The notes under the pieces: generated by a model
Database searches by the model: none
Told to the model about the DNA's origin: nothing
What the model saw: only the letters and a program-made list of their open reading frames with translations
Made by a program: the position numbers and the translations under genes
In this document: piece after piece, positions 56,716-64,000 of the stretch
Numbering within the stretch: position 1 is the stretch's first letter
How the letters are laid out: every line of letters begins with the position of its first letter
Assembly: GCF_004801395.1 (NCBI RefSeq)
Contig: NZ_SSOA01000006.1
Span: 1-64,000 of the forward strand
Direction: 5' to 3'
From: Gillisella terrae
Lineage (GTDB): Bacteria > Pseudomonadota > Alphaproteobacteria > Rhizobiales > Rhizobiaceae
DNA length: 64,000 nucleotides

Positions 56716-58014
56716 ATGTCTATTATCGGAAAGCAGGGATTGCGGTTTGCTGTAGCGGCGAGCGTGGCAATCACAAGTTTTGGCCTATCAGGCGAGGCGG
56801 CATTTGCCGATGCGACCATTCGCTGGCTTCATGTGGAAAATGTGCCGGGTACTGTGGAGATCTGGAGCAAACTGGCGGCTGAGTTTGAGGCAAGCCACCC
56901 CGGCGTCAAGGTGGATTTGCAGTTTTTGGATAATCAGGCCTTCAAGGCAAAGCTTCCGACACTGTTGCAATCCAAAGACGCGCCAAGTTTCTTTTATACC
57001 TGGGGCGGGGGTGTGTTGAAAGCCCAATCCGAAACCGGCATGTTGCGGCCCGTGGACAAGGCGCTTGACGCCGATAATGGTGCGTGGCGCAACTCACTCA
57101 GCGCCTCGGCAGTTCATGGCATGAGTTTTGATGGCAAAGTCTGGGCAGCGCCCTCCAAGGTTGGTCTGGTTTCTTTCTTCTACAATAAAGAACTTTTCAA
57201 AAAGGCCGGTGTTGATGCCTCGGCCATTAAAACCTGGGATGATTTCCTCGCGGCGGTGAAAGCCCTCAAGCAAGCCGATATTACGCCCATCGCAGGCGGC
57301 GGCGGCGACAAATGGCCGATTCATTTTTACTGGGGCTATCTTGCCATGCGTGAAGCGGGCCAGGACGGTTTCAAAAAGGCAAAGGCGGGCGAAGGTGACG
57401 GGTTTGCCTCGGAGGCTTTCATAAAAGCTGGGCAGCATCTCGCCGATCTTGGCAAGCTTAAGCCTTTCCAGAACGGTTATCAGGGCGCAACCTGGAATGA
57501 CGCGCTTGCCACTTTTGGCGACGGACGCGCAGCCATGTTGCTTGGTTTTGAAAATACCAGCGACAGCGCCAAGAATGCCTCAACCAGCCGCAAGGGCTTG
57601 GCTGATGACAACCTTGGGCGCTTTCCATTCCCTGTGATCAAAGGTGCTCCGGGCCTTGTGACCGACAATCTCGGGGGCTTGAACGGCTGGGCCGTGACCA
57701 AGAATGCGCCGCCTGAAACCGAGGCGTTTTTGAAATTCCTCTCCAGCGAGAAAAACCAAAAGCTGCTTGCGGAAAAAACCCGTATTATTCCGGTAGCCAA
57801 GGGGGCTTTGGACGGCGTTCAAAATCCAATTCTCAAGGACAGCGCGATCGCGCTCAGCAAAGAGACCTGGCATCAGAACTTCCTTGATCAGGATTTGGGC
57901 CCGAATGTTGGCGGCGTTGTCAACGATGTGAGCATGGAAATCGTCTCCGGCGCAATGACGCCCAAAGATGGCGCTGAGCAAATTCAGGATGCCTATTCGC
58001 TGGAAGCGCATTGA
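56716..58014 (+). CDS. Sugar ABC transporter substrate-binding protein
   Basis: 432 aa. A signal peptide of about 31 residues ends near GEAAFADA. The mature part is a family 1 extracellular binding protein, with HPGVKVDLQFLDNQAFKAKL near residue 63 and VGLVSFFYNKELFKKAGV near 150. It captures a sugar, probably a disaccharide, in the periplasm. First gene of the operon; a strong hairpin follows it. Confidence 0.92.
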   Translation: MSIIGKQGLRFAVAASVAITSFGLSGEAAFADATIRWLHVENVPGTVEIWSKLAAEFEASHPGVKVDLQFLDNQAFKAKLPTLLQSKDAPSFFYTWGGGVLKAQSETGMLRPVDKALDADNGAWRNSLSASAVHGMSFDGKVWAAPSKVGLVSFFYNKELFKKAGVDASAIKTWDDFLAAVKALKQADITPIAGGGGDKWPIHFYWGYLAMREAGQDGFKKAKAGEGDGFASEAFIKAGQHLADLGKLKPFQNGYQGATWNDALATFGDGRAAMLLGFENTSDSAKNASTSRKGLADDNLGRFPFPVIKGAPGLVTDNLGGLNGWAVTKNAPPETEAFLKFLSSEKNQKLLAEKTRIIPVAKGALDGVQNPILKDSAIALSKETWHQNFLDQDLGPNVGGVVNDVSMEIVSGAMTPKDGAEQIQDAYSLEAH

Positions 58015-58020
58015 CGGTCT

Positions 58021-58048
58021 GCGGGCGCTTTAACGCAAAAGCGCCCGC
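58021..58048 (+). terminator. Hairpin after the binding protein gene
   Basis: Perfect 11-bp arms GCGGGCGCTTT / AAAGCGCCCGC with a six-base loop, 7 nt after the stop; only ATTTC follows. It probably lowers transcript passing to the permease genes and protects the binding-protein mRNA. From 58050 to 58303 there is no gene that I can support. Confidence 0.75.
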
Positions 58049-58303
58049 ATTTCAGATGGGCTGATATGTCCTGTGCGGTACCGATGAATTTCATGGTTTT
58101 AGAGAAGCAGAACATCTGCCTTTTGGGTATGGCCTGTCTTTTTCCGGATAAAACCGACGGGCAAGTAAAAACTGAGAGCATCGCAGAGGGTTCATAACCA
58201 AAACCTCTAAGCCTTTGTTTCCCATAACTTCTAAGCGCATGGCTATGAAGCATTTTTGTTGAAACTGTTGTCATGGCCTCGGCTAAGGGAGCCTGCAAAC
58301 GCA

Positions 58304-59242
58304 ATGACCAATACCACGATGAACGCTGCGGACGCCATGGCAGAGCAGATGTCGAGGCCGATTCGGCGGCGGCGCTCGCTTGCGCAGGGCAAGTGGCCCG
58401 TGCTTGTGCTGTTTTTACCGCCCGCCTTGTTGCTCTTTACCGTGCTGGTGATCCTGCCCATGGGGGAGGCCGCCTGGTATTCCTTCTACGATTGGAATGG
58501 ATATGGCACGCCCGAAAAATGGGTGGGATTGCGCAACTACCTGTTGATCTTCCACAATCGCGCTTTCACGCAGGCCTTGCTGAACAATGGCCTCATTGTT
58601 CTCGTGTCAATTTGCGTACAGATTCCCCTGGCGTTGTGGCTGGCGACCATGGTGTCGTCACGGATAAAGGGCGCGTTGGCTTTTCGGCTGATCTTTTTCC
58701 TGCCTTATGTTTTGGCCGATGTTGCGGCTGGCATGATCTGGCGCTTCGTTTATGACGGCGATTTTGGTCTTGTGGCCGGTATCTGGCATGCCTTTGGAGC
58801 GGAAGCGCCATTCTGGCTTGCGGATCGCCATGTTGCCATGTTCGCCATTCTTGGCGTTATCGTCTGGAAATATTTCGGCTTTCACATGATGCTCTTCATT
58901 GCGGGGCTGCAATCGATAGACAAAAGCATTCTGGAAGCGGCCGATATCGATGGTGCCACCGGTTGGCAGAAATTCCGGCTGGTCACCCTGCCGCTTCTTG
59001 GCTCAACGGTGCGTCTATCGGTGTTCTTTGCGGTTGTCGGGTCTTTGCAGCTGTTTGACATGATCATGCCGCTCACCGGTGGCGGTCCTTCAAACTCCAC
59101 CCAGACAATTGTGACCTTCCTTTATAACTTCGGGGTGACACGTATGCAGGTCGGTTTCGGCAGCGCTGTTGGCGTCGTGCTGTTCGTGATCTGCGTCACG
59201 CTCGCCTTCAGCTACAAACGGGTGTTTATGCGCAATGACTGA
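58304..59242 (+). CDS. Sugar ABC transporter permease 1
   Basis: 312 aa, with six transmembrane segments and an N-terminal cytoplasmic tail. The EAA loop is EAADIDGATGWQKFRLVTLPLL near residue 222 (first part shown). It is MalF-like. The start ATG has AAGGGA 13 nt upstream, a loose spacing. It overlaps the next permease by 8 nt. Confidence 0.9.
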   Translation: MTNTTMNAADAMAEQMSRPIRRRRSLAQGKWPVLVLFLPPALLLFTVLVILPMGEAAWYSFYDWNGYGTPEKWVGLRNYLLIFHNRAFTQALLNNGLIVLVSICVQIPLALWLATMVSSRIKGALAFRLIFFLPYVLADVAAGMIWRFVYDGDFGLVAGIWHAFGAEAPFWLADRHVAMFAILGVIVWKYFGFHMMLFIAGLQSIDKSILEAADIDGATGWQKFRLVTLPLLGSTVRLSVFFAVVGSLQLFDMIMPLTGGGPSNSTQTIVTFLYNFGVTRMQVGFGSAVGVVLFVICVTLAFSYKRVFMRND

Positions 59243-60116
59243 AGCAACAGCAGAGCCAATTGATGCAGCAAGTGCTGGCGGCGAGGGGCGTCAGCTTTCA
59301 GCGCGGCAAAAACTCTACATCTATTTTTCCTTGGTGATTGTGGCGAGTATTGTGCTGGTTCCGCTTATCAGCACAGCCCTTGGCGGGTTCAAAACCCTAT
59401 CCGATCTGCGGGGGAACCCGTTTGGCATGCCGAGCCAGTGGGAATGGAGCAATTATACGGACATCATCTTTAGCCAACGCTATTGGTTGCAGATGGGCAA
59501 TTCATTGTTGATGGCTGTGTTGACCGTGTTTCTCACGCTGGTTTTCGGTGGCATGGCGGCCTTCTGTTTTGCTCACATCCGCTTCTTCGGGTCGAGCTAT
59601 CTGGTCAACTATTTCCTGATCGGGTTGATGTTTCCGGCGGCAACGGCGATTTTGCCGCTTTATATCCGTATTCGTGATCTGGGAATGCTCGATACCTATT
59701 GGGGGGTGGTGTTGCCGCAGGTGGCTTTCGGGCTTGGTATGAGCATCATGCTGTTTCGCAACTATTTTCGAAACATGCCGAGCGAGCTGTTTGATGCCGC
59801 TTTCGTCGATGGCTGTGGCTATATGCGCTTCTTTTGGCATATCACCATACCGCTGGCGCGACCGATTATCGCGACCGTTGGGATCATTTCCTTTGTTGGC
59901 AGCTGGAACAGCTACATTCTGCCGCTGATCCTTCTCAATTCAGAGAGCCTCTATCCTTGGCCGCTGGGTATCATGATCTACAAGGGTGAGTTTGCGACGG
60001 AATGGAACCTTGTGCTCGCTTTCATCACGCTGACTATCCTGCCCACCATCATCGTCTTTTTCCTTGCCCAGAAGCACATCATCGCTGGCCTTACGGCCGG
60101 TGCGGTGAAGTCCTGA
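59235..60116 (+). CDS. Sugar ABC transporter permease 2
   Basis: 293 aa, MalG-like, six transmembrane segments. The EAA loop is FDAAFVDGCGYMRFFWHITI near residue 187. The start lies within the 3' end of permease 1, so the two are coupled. A 120-bp RIME-like repeat separates it from the ATPase gene. Confidence 0.9.
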   Translation: MTEATAEPIDAASAGGEGRQLSARQKLYIYFSLVIVASIVLVPLISTALGGFKTLSDLRGNPFGMPSQWEWSNYTDIIFSQRYWLQMGNSLLMAVLTVFLTLVFGGMAAFCFAHIRFFGSSYLVNYFLIGLMFPAATAILPLYIRIRDLGMLDTYWGVVLPQVAFGLGMSIMLFRNYFRNMPSELFDAAFVDGCGYMRFFWHITIPLARPIIATVGIISFVGSWNSYILPLILLNSESLYPWPLGIMIYKGEFATEWNLVLAFITLTILPTIIVFFLAQKHIIAGLTAGAVKS

Positions 60117-60236
60117 GCAGACGAAAGCACGTTGCGTTCAATCGCACTGATGCATCGTGCTTTCACTTTTTGTTTTACCGCATGTCTTTATCCCAAAACC
60201 GCATACCACTTTTGGGAGACATGCTATAGCGGAGTA
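60117..60236. repeat. RIME-like rhizobial intergenic mosaic element
   Basis: It contains CAATCGCACTGATGCATCGTG, read in two parts, then GCATGTCTTTATCCCAAAAC and TTTTGGGAGACATGC, which pair across ACCGCATACCAC. This layout is known from many rhizobial genomes. It lies inside the ABC operon and its last bases provide GGAG for the ATPase gene. Confidence 0.8.
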
Positions 60237-60242
60237 ACACCT

Positions 60243-61316
60243 ATGGCATCAGTCGAACTCAAGGATATTCGCAAGCAATACGGCGCGCTGGAAGTTATCC
60301 ACGGCGTGTCATTATCGATCGAGGATGGCGAGTTCATCGCGCTTGTTGGCCCCTCGGGCTGCGGTAAATCCACGCTTTTGCGCATGATCGCAGGCCTTGA
60401 AGACATCAGCGGCGGCGATGTGGTGATTGGTAACGAGATCGTCAATCAGCTCACACCGCGTGAGCGCAATATTGCAATGGTCTTTCAATCCTATGCGCTT
60501 TATCCGCATATGACGGTTGCCGAGAATATTGGCTTCAATCTCCGCATTTCCGGTCAGCCCAAGTCGGTGATTGACGAGCGCGTCGGTGAAGCAGCGCGAA
60601 TGCTGGATTTGACAGCGCTTTTGGATCGCAAGCCGGGACAGCTCTCGGGAGGGCAGCGGCAGCGTGTTGCCATGGGGCGCGCGGTGGTGCGCAATCCGGC
60701 CGTGTTCTTGTTTGATGAACCACTGTCCAATCTTGACGCCAAGCTGCGCGTGCAGATGCGCTCTGAAATCAAGACGCTGCATCAAAAGGTGCAGACAACG
60801 TCCGTCTATGTCACGCATGACCAGATTGAAGCCATGACGCTGGCCGACCGTATCGTGGTGCTGAACAAAGGCAGGATTGAACAGATCGGCACACCGATGG
60901 AGCTTTACCGCAATCCAGCCAATCTCTTTGTTGCGGCCTTTATCGGCTCACCTGCCATGAATATGGTTGACGGCACAATCGAGAGTGACGGCGGTATGCC
61001 GATGGCGCGTCTGGCCGATGGCAGCAGCATTCTCATTTCAGACAATCACGATGTTGTCATGGGGCAGCCAGTGACCCTGGGGCTGAGACCAGAACATCTA
61101 ACCCCTGGAGGGGAAGGTGGATCGCGTTTGGGTGGCAAGACATTGCTGGTGGAGCCAACCGGTGCGCAAACCCATGTCATGTTTGATGTCGCCGGCCATT
61201 CCCTGACGGCGGTGGTGGACGGCGAGGTGCCTGTTCGCCACGGCGGGCCATTTGAAGCCCATATTGCCCGCGATCTGGTTCATGTCTTCGACAGAAAAAC
61301 CGGCGCTGCGTTATAA
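60243..61316 (+). CDS. Sugar ABC transporter ATPase (MalK/UgpC type)
   Basis: 357 aa. Walker A is GPSGCGKST, the Q loop is [13 protein letters not shown], the signature is LSGGQRQRV and Walker B is [13 protein letters not shown]. The C-terminal TOBE/OB domain (residues 240-357) is present. It powers the adjacent permeases. The start has GGAG 9 nt upstream. Together with the binding protein, permeases, ThuA and Gfo/Idh the set copies the thuEFGK-AB plan. Confidence 0.94.
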   Translation: MASVELKDIRKQYGALEVIHGVSLSIEDGEFIALVGPSGCGKSTLLRMIAGLEDISGGDVVIGNEIVNQLTPRERNIAMVFQSYALYPHMTVAENIGFNLRISGQPKSVIDERVGEAARMLDLTALLDRKPGQLSGGQRQRVAMGRAVVRNPAVFLFDEPLSNLDAKLRVQMRSEIKTLHQKVQTTSVYVTHDQIEAMTLADRIVVLNKGRIEQIGTPMELYRNPANLFVAAFIGSPAMNMVDGTIESDGGMPMARLADGSSILISDNHDVVMGQPVTLGLRPEHLTPGGEGGSRLGGKTLLVEPTGAQTHVMFDVAGHSLTAVVDGEVPVRHGGPFEAHIARDLVHVFDRKTGAAL

Positions 61317-61655
61317 GACCCCAAAATTGCATTGTTACCACCAGACGGCAAAGCGCGGGGGTAAGCACCTCGCGCGCAAAGCACACGTGTGGCCGTCGAA
61401 ACTGGCGAAGACGCTTTCCGCGCATCGCCACATATGGCGCACGGCGCTGTAAAATGAAATAACTTGTGTAAACAAATCAAGTTATATGTTGCGTGGTCTC
61501 GGGCACCGATTTAGGAAGGCAACACTGACGGCGACTAACGAAAGTTTTGAGTGCCAAATGCCCATGGTGCGTTTCAAATGGCGAACGGTGCCTTATCGAG
61601 GAGGTGATGTTGCTCTCCCGGATGTGGTGCGACAAGCGTGGGGGAGGCCGATTGC
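61317..61655. promoter_or_regulatory. Promoter region of the ECF sigma gene with inverted repeat
   Basis: No gene. An inverted repeat ATAACTTG / CAAGTTAT with an 11-base spacer lies at 61459-61485 and may be an iron-responsive or other operator. Bases 61425-61452 hold a fragment of the CATATGGCGCACGGCGCTGT dispersed repeat. Confidence 0.4.
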
Positions 61656-62171
61656 GTGCCTGCCATTTTGAACGCTATTTTTGCCGCCCACCGGCGCTCC
61701 CTGCTCTGGACCGTCATGCGCATCGTGCGCGATCCGCAGACGGCGGAAGACTTGGCCCAGGAGACCTATCTGCGCGCTCATAAGGCGGTCGAGAGTGGAC
61801 AGGTTGAGCATATCGAGGGCTTTTTGCACCAGACGGCCCGCAATCTTGCGCTGGATCATCTGCGCCGCCGCAAGACCCGCGCGGGTGCCGAAGTGCAGGG
61901 ATTGGACGAGCATCTGCTTGCTGGAATCTCGGCCGATATCCCCTCCATAGAACAGGCTTTGATTGAGAAACAGACGTTCGGTGTGTTTCAGACGGCGCTT
62001 GCAGCCCTGCCAGAGCGCGCTCAGGCCGTGTTGGTGCTCAGCCGCATCGAAGAGTGGTCAAATGTCCGCATCGCCGCACATCTCGGCATTTCGGAGCGCA
62101 CGGTCTTCAACGACCTGAAGCTTGCCATGGCCCATTGCCGGGATGCGATGGCGCGTCTGGACCGGAAGTAA
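61656..62171 (+). CDS. ECF sigma factor (FecI type)
   Basis: 171 aa from a GTG with GGGGAGG 8 nt upstream; an earlier GTG at 61638 is possible. Region 2 has RIVRDPQTAEDLAQETYLR near residue 26, and region 4 has LPERAQAVLVLSRIEEWSNV with the HTH ISERTVFNDLKLA. FecI-type factors start transcription of an outer-membrane receptor on a signal relayed by FecR. The FecR gene follows 155 nt later. Confidence 0.9.
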   Translation: MPAILNAIFAAHRRSLLWTVMRIVRDPQTAEDLAQETYLRAHKAVESGQVEHIEGFLHQTARNLALDHLRRRKTRAGAEVQGLDEHLLAGISADIPSIEQALIEKQTFGVFQTALAALPERAQAVLVLSRIEEWSNVRIAAHLGISERTVFNDLKLAMAHCRDAMARLDRK

Positions 62172-62326
62172 GGAAGACAATGGCGATTTTCTTGATCCTG
62201 CAACTTAGCGAGGCTACCGCGACAAAGGCTCTGCTTTGCTGTCTTCAAGAGCATTTTTCCGGGTTTGCCACGCTCGCACGTCAAGGTAAAAGGCCCCTGC
62301 AAACACGTTTGGATCGGATCGCCTGA

Positions 62327-63325
62327 GTGGGACACCAGAACGGACACGACACGGATAGGACAAGCGGTGGATCTCCCTTCGCAAATTCGGTAGCGGATCA
62401 GGCGCTCGACTGGTTTGCCCGGTTGCGAAACAGCGAGCCGGATGCGGGGACACGCGCGGCCTTCCAGGCATGGCTGACAGAGGATCCCCGGCATGAGGCA
62501 GAATTCCGCAATCTCGAGACCCTGTGGAACTCGACGGCTTTCAGCGATGCGGTGAAAACGCTGCCGGTGGGTCGGCGCACGCTGGTGCGGCCGAAGACAC
62601 GTCGCTGGTCGTTGCAGGCCGTCGCGCTTGCGGCCTCGGTTCTGATTGCCGTCGGCGTCTGGCAATATCCGGCGCTCACGATTGCCTTTCAGGCAGATTT
62701 CCAGACTGCAACCGGCAGCCAGACCACGGTTCGTCTGCCGGACGGCTCTATGATGATGCTGAACACCGACACGGCCGTGGCGACAGATTTTGAGGGTGGC
62801 CGCCGTCACATTCGCCTGCTGCGCGGCGAAGCCTTCTTTGATGTCGTGCATGATCCTGCCCATCCCTTCACCGTCAGCGGTCATTATGGTGAGGTGCAGG
62901 TGCTGGGGACGGCCTTCTCTGTCAGAACCGGGGATGACGAGGATCAAGTGGTGCTGGAGCGTGGTCGGGTTGAGGTTCTCTGTCTATGCGAGGGTAAGGG
63001 TAAGGGCAAGGCTGCACTTGTGCCAGGAGAAGCAGTCAGCATCACGGCATCCGCCATTTCGCCCGTGCGGGCGGCTGACCCATCGGCCACACTTGCCTGG
63101 CGGGAAGGACGCATTATCTTTGAAAACGCCAGCCTCGGCTCGGTTCTTGAAGAGCTGCGCCGCTACCATCGCGGACCCATCGTGGTCGCAGATGATCGGG
63201 TGAACCGACTGATGGTCACCGGCAATTATCGTCTCGACAATGTCGAAGGCGCTTTGAGGACGCTTGCCGATGCGGCGGGTGTCGGATTCTACCGGATTCC
63301 CGGCGGCATTATAATCCTTCGCTAA
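62327..63325 (+). CDS. FecR-family anti-sigma regulator
   Basis: 332 aa, GTG start. The cytoplasmic N-terminal domain has ALDWFARLRNSEPDAGTRAAF and FQAWLTEDPRHEAEF (DUF4880). One transmembrane helix is near residue 100. The periplasmic FecR domain has RLPDGSMMMLNTDTAV and RLLRGEAFFDV, followed by an STN-like C-terminal part. GKGKGKA near residue 226 is an odd basic repeat. It relays receptor occupancy to the ECF sigma factor. Confidence 0.9.
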   Translation: MGHQNGHDTDRTSGGSPFANSVADQALDWFARLRNSEPDAGTRAAFQAWLTEDPRHEAEFRNLETLWNSTAFSDAVKTLPVGRRTLVRPKTRRWSLQAVALAASVLIAVGVWQYPALTIAFQADFQTATGSQTTVRLPDGSMMMLNTDTAVATDFEGGRRHIRLLRGEAFFDVVHDPAHPFTVSGHYGEVQVLGTAFSVRTGDDEDQVVLERGRVEVLCLCEGKGKGKAALVPGEAVSITASAISPVRAADPSATLAWREGRIIFENASLGSVLEELRRYHRGPIVVADDRVNRLMVTGNYRLDNVEGALRTLADAAGVGFYRIPGGIIILR

Positions 63326-63440
63326 ATATTCAACTTTTTTTGCCGGTTTGCAAACCGTGCTGCGTCCTTGCTGACAGAAGGGCTGGATGATGCATGACGC
63401 ACATCTGTCCTGGGGTTTTCTACAGAGGGTTTGGACGAGC

Positions 63441-64000
63441 ATGGTTTCGGGGAAAAATTCACGCGTTGACATGGTTGCTTACGAGCGCCGCCGCCAAAGG
63501 ACAAATGTGCTTCTGGCGTCAAGCATTCTAGCCTGCATCGCGGGTCTTCTTCCGGCTGCCGCCCATGCGCAGGCGCGGCCGGTCGCAAGCGCGACCGAAG
63601 CCCTCAGCTTCCAGATTCCGGCCCAGCCGCTCTCTGCCGCCATCAATACTTTCATTCGTCAGAGCGGCTGGCAGATCAGCTATTCCTCGGCGCTCGCCGC
63701 CGGTAAGACCTCAACCGCCGTCTCCGGCAACCTCACGCCGTCGGCGGCATTGCAGCAGCTCGTGCGCGGCACGGGTATCACGGTGCGGATCAGCGGGCCG
63801 GGCTCAGCCGCTCTCGTTGAGCCGCAGGCGGCCGACGCCGCAAGCGTTGCGGCGAATGGCACGACTGTTCTCGATCGGATTGTCGTCACCGAGAATAACA
63901 GTGGCGTTGATACCTTCGTTCCATCCCGCTCGCAAGGCGCGCTGAAGACCAGCGCTCCACTGATCGAAGTGCCGCAATCGGTATCGGTCGTGGGGCGCAA
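63441..64000 (+). CDS. TonB-dependent receptor with STN domain (partial)
   Basis: An open frame runs to the right edge. Signal peptide ends at AAAHAQA near residue 45. An STN signalling domain (residues 55-115: FQIPAQPLSAAINTFIRQSG, ISYSSALA, VSGNLTPSAALQQLVRGTG) is followed by LDRIVVTENN and the plug start VPQSVSVVGR. The STN domain and the FecI/FecR genes upstream mark a signal-transducing receptor, commonly for ferric siderophores. Another in-frame ATG lies at 63471. Confidence 0.92.
   Translation, partial: MVSGKNSRVDMVAYERRRQRTNVLLASSILACIAGLLPAAAHAQARPVASATEALSFQIPAQPLSAAINTFIRQSGWQISYSSALAAGKTSTAVSGNLTPSAALQQLVRGTGITVRISGPGSAALVEPQAADAASVAANGTTVLDRIVVTENNSGVDTFVPSRSQGALKTSAPLIEVPQSVSVVGR

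Overview
The window is chromosomal DNA of an alphaproteobacterium, most likely Hyphomicrobiales (Rhizobiaceae or a close relative). The evidence is the rhizobial-type 3' end of 23S rRNA, the 5S rRNA and tRNA-fMet at the left edge, a thu-like disaccharide operon, and several dispersed palindromes of the kinds common between rhizobial genes (a RIME-like element and ATAATTCCTTAAATC palindromes). No species can be named from the sequence alone.

Layout. (1) 1-654: end of an rRNA operon, 23S-5S-tRNA-fMet and a terminator. (2) 930-8121, minus strand: a tightly coupled six-gene operon (2-oxoglutarate dioxygenase, MBL-fold hydrolase, L-2-hydroxyglutarate-oxidase-like flavoenzyme, KamA-type radical SAM aminomutase, NAD_binding_9-type flavoprotein, branched-chain aminotransferase). 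It is followed by GST-like, GntR and LysR genes and a plus-strand trio of MFS exporter, ATP-grasp ligase and cupin (11693-14568). Together these look like a small modified-amino-acid or dipeptide pathway that I do not recognise. (3) 15088-43458: a LuxR-type solo regulator, then one long plus-strand biosynthetic operon. It starts with a complete tetronate cassette (KASIII-like synthase, FkbH-like glyceryl transferase, glyceryl carrier protein, E2-type acyltransferase, alpha/beta hydrolase) with an extra flavin monooxygenase inside. Three type I polyketide synthases with four modules follow, then a type II thioesterase, a SRPBCC protein and a diflavin reductase. (4) 43607-45745: methylmalonyl-CoA mutase. 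(5) 46117-53307: a sugar-acid locus (TRAP transporter, GntR, enolase-superfamily dehydratase, SDR, zinc dehydrogenase). (6) 53487-61316: a thu-like sugar locus (ThuA, Gfo/Idh, ROK, ABC transporter). (7) 61656-64000: ECF sigma factor, FecR and the start of an STN-type TonB receptor, cut by the window end.

How it fits together. The PKS modules can be read colinearly. PKS1 is fully reducing with a methylmalonyl-type AT. PKS2 has a ketoreducing module without an AT, then a malonyl module with DH and KR. PKS3 has only KS and carrier, so it leaves a beta-ketone. There is no terminal thioesterase. A beta-ketoacyl thioester on PKS3 is the substrate that the KASIII/FkbH/carrier set would condense with a glyceryl unit to release a tetronate; the E2-type acyltransferase and the hydrolase would then install an exocyclic methylene by acylation and elimination. 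The product is therefore predicted to be a short methyl-branched acyl tetronate, possibly built on a fatty acyl starter. Two of the four modules have lost the AT but kept its flanking linkers, which is the most unusual structural point of the cluster.
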